Notes under the pieces: generated by a model
What the model saw: only the letters and a program-made list of their open reading frames with translations
Told to the model about the DNA's origin: nothing
The model's database searches: none
Translations under genes and position numbers: made by a program
NCBI GenBank assembly: GCA_034620365.1
Contig: JAQGEQ010000071.1
Location: 4,402,001-4,466,000, forward strand
DNA length: 64,000 nt
Direction of reading: 5' to 3'
DNA from: Pegea sp. RAD2-039
Taxonomy: Eukaryota > Chordata > Thaliacea > Salpida > Salpidae
Shown: positions 61,479 through 64,000 of the stretch, piece by piece
How positions within the stretch are numbered: position 1 is the first letter of the stretch
Layout: the number at the start of each line of letters is the position of its first letter

Positions 61479-63114
61479 ATTTCTCTGTATATTATCGTCA
61501 ACTTATATTGAGATTTGCGATGTAGTTATTTGCTTCCTTGTCTAAATCCACAACATTGTGTGAATCCCTTCTAACTCAAATGATAAGAATAACAAATAAA
61601 TATTGCTTAATTGATGGAGATATTTAATTGTCTTTGCAAACGGCATTCTTTTTTAATAATATTTTTATTTAACTAAACTATTTTTAAGTCAATTAATAAG
61701 TTATACTTTTACACTTATTTCAACATTTATAGGAACAATTAAACTACTTGACAAACGTAACAAGATAACTATCAAATATCTTAAGACTAACTTTTCAAAT
61801 GTTTTAACTAAAACAGTTAAATCAATTTATTTTGACAATTTTGAACTAGCTGATATTAAAATGTTTTTGATTTTATTGGAAGAAAGCATTTCTATCAATT
61901 TTGAACCCAACGAATAAATACTAATGTCTCATATTAATCAACATCATTTTTAAACAAATTGTTAAATGGAAATCTTAGAAGAATTTGACTGATAATTAGG
62001 CTGAGTTGTGGACGTCTTAACATAGGTATATAGTTGAGGACATATTTTGTTCAAAAAAGTCAATCACGTAATTGCTTGAGATTACATAATTTAAGATATA
62101 TTTGTATACATATCTATTTTTTTATCAAATATGATATTAGAAAAAAATACCTTTTACTCCAAACTATATTTGACGCAGACAAACGATTTTTGTAATTCAA
62201 TTCGGTGATTTTTTGGGTAATTATTCTTCTTTAGTTGATTGAGAATACTATGCAGTTTCTTCTAAATACTATTGATTGATTTTGAGTAAGAGCTCATAAA
62301 TCATAAACTGTTTGACAATTCATTTTGATTAAGATTAAAAATTGCTAATTGGATAATTACAAAAAATTAGGAAAGCAATTTTTGAAAGTCAGTGTAATTG
62401 TTTAGAAATACCTAGAAATTTAATAAGAACAATTATTACTTAAAATAATTCTAAGAGTATATAATATTTGACAATCTACTAAAGTTTTGTTATTTTTTAA
62501 AACAAGAAAAGTAGTGGTTGAAGTTTTTTTATAAAAATTTTTTGTGAAATTTTTTTTATTATAAAATTTTATTGTATTTTAATAAAAATTTAATTAATTG
62601 ATTTAATCACTAATAAGTTCAAGCTACATAAACAAAGTTTTAGACTTTATAAAAGAGTAAGCTTTAATTATTACAGTTTGACAATTTTTCTTACAGTTTT
62701 TATTTTCAAATAATAAAGAAATCAGTTTTTGAATAGCTTAAAATAAGAAGGTTTTTATATCCTTAAATAATGAATAAATAAAGTAGAATGTTTAACAAGT
62801 TTTTTATAAAAATAGTAATAGCTTTTGTCAAAGTGTAATTTCAAACAATTAAATAAATAAATTTTCAATATTTTGTCTTAACGGTAAAACAGTAATTTTA
62901 AATTAATCTAAAAACTTTGATAATTAATTTTAGTCATTTTAAATCAAATCATTATCAGATTAGTTATTTGTATCATTTACTATAAGCCAAGCAGAAAAAA
63001 TTGCATCAGCTTGTTTACACAACAACATATCTAGTAACAATTTGATGATATAGACAGTAATGTAAATTACTATTCAGACATGTAATGTTGTTTTAAGAAT
63101 GATAAATTAATAAA
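61479..63114. other. Intergenic, AT-rich, upstream of the pseudokinase gene
   Basis: No gene that I can support firmly. One exon-like open stretch at 61733-61917 is listed apart. The promoter of the next gene is expected near 63000-63114. Confidence 0.5.
61733..61917 (+). other. Possible orphan terminal exon
   Basis: After an acceptor-like TTTATAG, one frame runs 60 codons to a TAA (TIKLLDKRNKITIKYLKTNF and on, ending SINFEPNE). The composition is protein-like, but no upstream exon could be joined and no family is recognised. In DNA this AT-rich a chance open frame is possible. Confidence 0.25.
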
Positions 63115-64000
63115 ATGAGTGACCCTTCAAATTTATCTATTCAAGAAAGTATATATAAAGGGAGCTTTTCTCAAGCATATTATGCAATAGAAAAAAAAGA
63201 TAACGAAAAGGTTACAGTTTTAAAAATACATGGAAACAAGTTAAACGAAGGACAGTTAGATAATATCAAGTATGAAATTGGTTGTTTAAAACAACAAAAA
63301 CATTTCAATGTTGTTCATTTGTTGGATTTATATAGCGGAAGTAATTATTGTTGTATCATTTTTGAGCATTTAAAAGGTAACAGTCTGAGCTCATATTTGA
63401 ACTCCACAAATTATCCTCGAGAAGAAGACACTATAAGAAATTTGTTTATACAAATTATAGCTGGATTAAAGTTTCTTCATGACATGAGGATCCCTCATCA
63501 AAATTTGAATAGTCAAACAATTATGGTAGATGATAGTACATCAGAATTATGCGTTAAATTATTTGAATTTGGTTTAGGATTTAAGTATTGTAAAGGTTAT
63601 CATTCTCTATCAGCTGCTGAATCCCAGTTTAATCCCCCAGAAGTATTAGATAATCGATACGTAGATTACTACAAAGTTGACATTTGGGCTTGTGGGGTGA
63701 TCTTACATCTACTAGTAACCAGCTTATACCCAAATTTTGACTCAAATTCATTAATATTACCAAAATTGGGGAAAAAATACTCAAGCTTGCTTACTTTTTT
63801 AGTGAAACTATTAAGCTTAAATCCTAAAGAACGTCCTTCTTGTGATGATATTATTCATGATGAATGGATTTCACAGATAGAAAGCGTGGGTGAAGATACA
63901 TTAACGGAAATATATGAGATTAGTAAGCCTTATGAAGTAGAAGCTATGTACAAATTTCTTTTGTATAACCCTCAAACAGTATTATTTGAAAACAAAAGAC
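63115..64000 (+). CDS. Predicted pseudokinase, N-terminal part (runs off window)
   Basis: An uninterrupted 295-codon frame from ATG 63115 to the window end encodes a protein-kinase fold, closest by layout to CAMK/SNF1-like kinases. The fold landmarks are VTVLKIH (beta-3 Lys), YEIGCL (helix-C Glu), FNPPEVL, VDIWACGVILHLLV and NPKERPSCDDII. Catalytic positions are altered: the glycine loop is YKGSFSQAYYA without the first Gly, the HRD motif reads HQN (Asp to Asn) with the following Lys also replaced (HQNLNSQT), and DFG reads EFG. It is therefore predicted to be catalytically weak or dead. The part after the kinase domain (YEVEAMYKFLLYNP) is not recognised. No introns so far. I cannot assign an ortholog. 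Confidence 0.8.
   Translation, partial: MSDPSNLSIQESIYKGSFSQAYYAIEKKDNEKVTVLKIHGNKLNEGQLDNIKYEIGCLKQQKHFNVVHLLDLYSGSNYCCIIFEHLKGNSLSSYLNSTNYPREEDTIRNLFIQIIAGLKFLHDMRIPHQNLNSQTIMVDDSTSELCVKLFEFGLGFKYCKGYHSLSAAESQFNPPEVLDNRYVDYYKVDIWACGVILHLLVTSLYPNFDSNSLILPKLGKKYSSLLTFLVKLLSLNPKERPSCDDIIHDEWISQIESVGEDTLTEIYEISKPYEVEAMYKFLLYNPQTVLFENKR

Noticed and set aside
1-64000. CRISPR arrays, operons, ribosome binding sites or phage genes
   Set aside because: The window has spliceosomal introns throughout and animal genes; no spaced direct repeats of that type were seen.

Overview
The window looks like nuclear DNA of an invertebrate metazoan. It is strongly AT-rich, most genes carry many GT-AG introns of about 45-60 nt, and the gene set is animal: mitochondrial glutamyl-tRNA synthetase (EARS2), CDC7 kinase, kinesin-2 KIF3A, zinc transporter SLC30A5, USP47, the germline protein ASZ1/GASZ, DHX33, Integrator subunit INTS5 and TRPC4AP. 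KIF3A implies motile or sensory cilia and ASZ1 implies an animal piRNA/nuage pathway. I cannot name the species. Gene identities come from remembered family sequences and visible motifs; no search was run.

Layout. 1-1052 is the 3' part of EARS2, followed by the 3' end of a CR1/jockey-type LINE (minus). CDC7 (+) spans 3410-5445. A minus-strand secreted gene with five LDL-receptor class A modules and a Thr-rich mucin array spans about 6358-10119. A repeat-rich interval (13.0-16.3 kb) holds a SINE, a decayed GC-richer stretch and a decayed LINE endonuclease region. KIF3A (+) spans 16868-20557. A second SINE copy and an internally deleted LINE with a PHD finger in ORF1 lie at 21.7-24.4 kb. Intronless SLC30A5 (+) is at 26550-28715. 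The roughly 31-exon USP47 (+) runs 29916-36850 and converges on ASZ1 (minus, 37209-39326). Intronless DHX33 (+) is at 41839-43800. The last third holds a small Cys-rich gene (+, 46283-47479), INTS5 (minus, 48233-52547), TRPC4AP (+, 54698-59880) and the 5' part of an apparent pseudokinase (+, 63115 to the window end).

The most notable structure is a pair of inverted duplications around a 13-kb segment. Block A is at 43997-44828 and, inverted, at 59575-60408. Block C is at 45445-46451 and, inverted, at 60487-61478. The order is A-C on the left and A'-C' on the right, which is what an inversion made through staggered breaks leaves, not a simple inverted repeat. The breaks cut two genes, but each kept a whole copy: the last TRPC4AP exon is functional on the right with an orphan copy on the left, and exon 1 of the Cys-rich gene is functional on the left with an orphan copy on the right. 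A second unusual signal is 14 copies of the palindrome TGACGTCA, all inside CDC7 and USP47.
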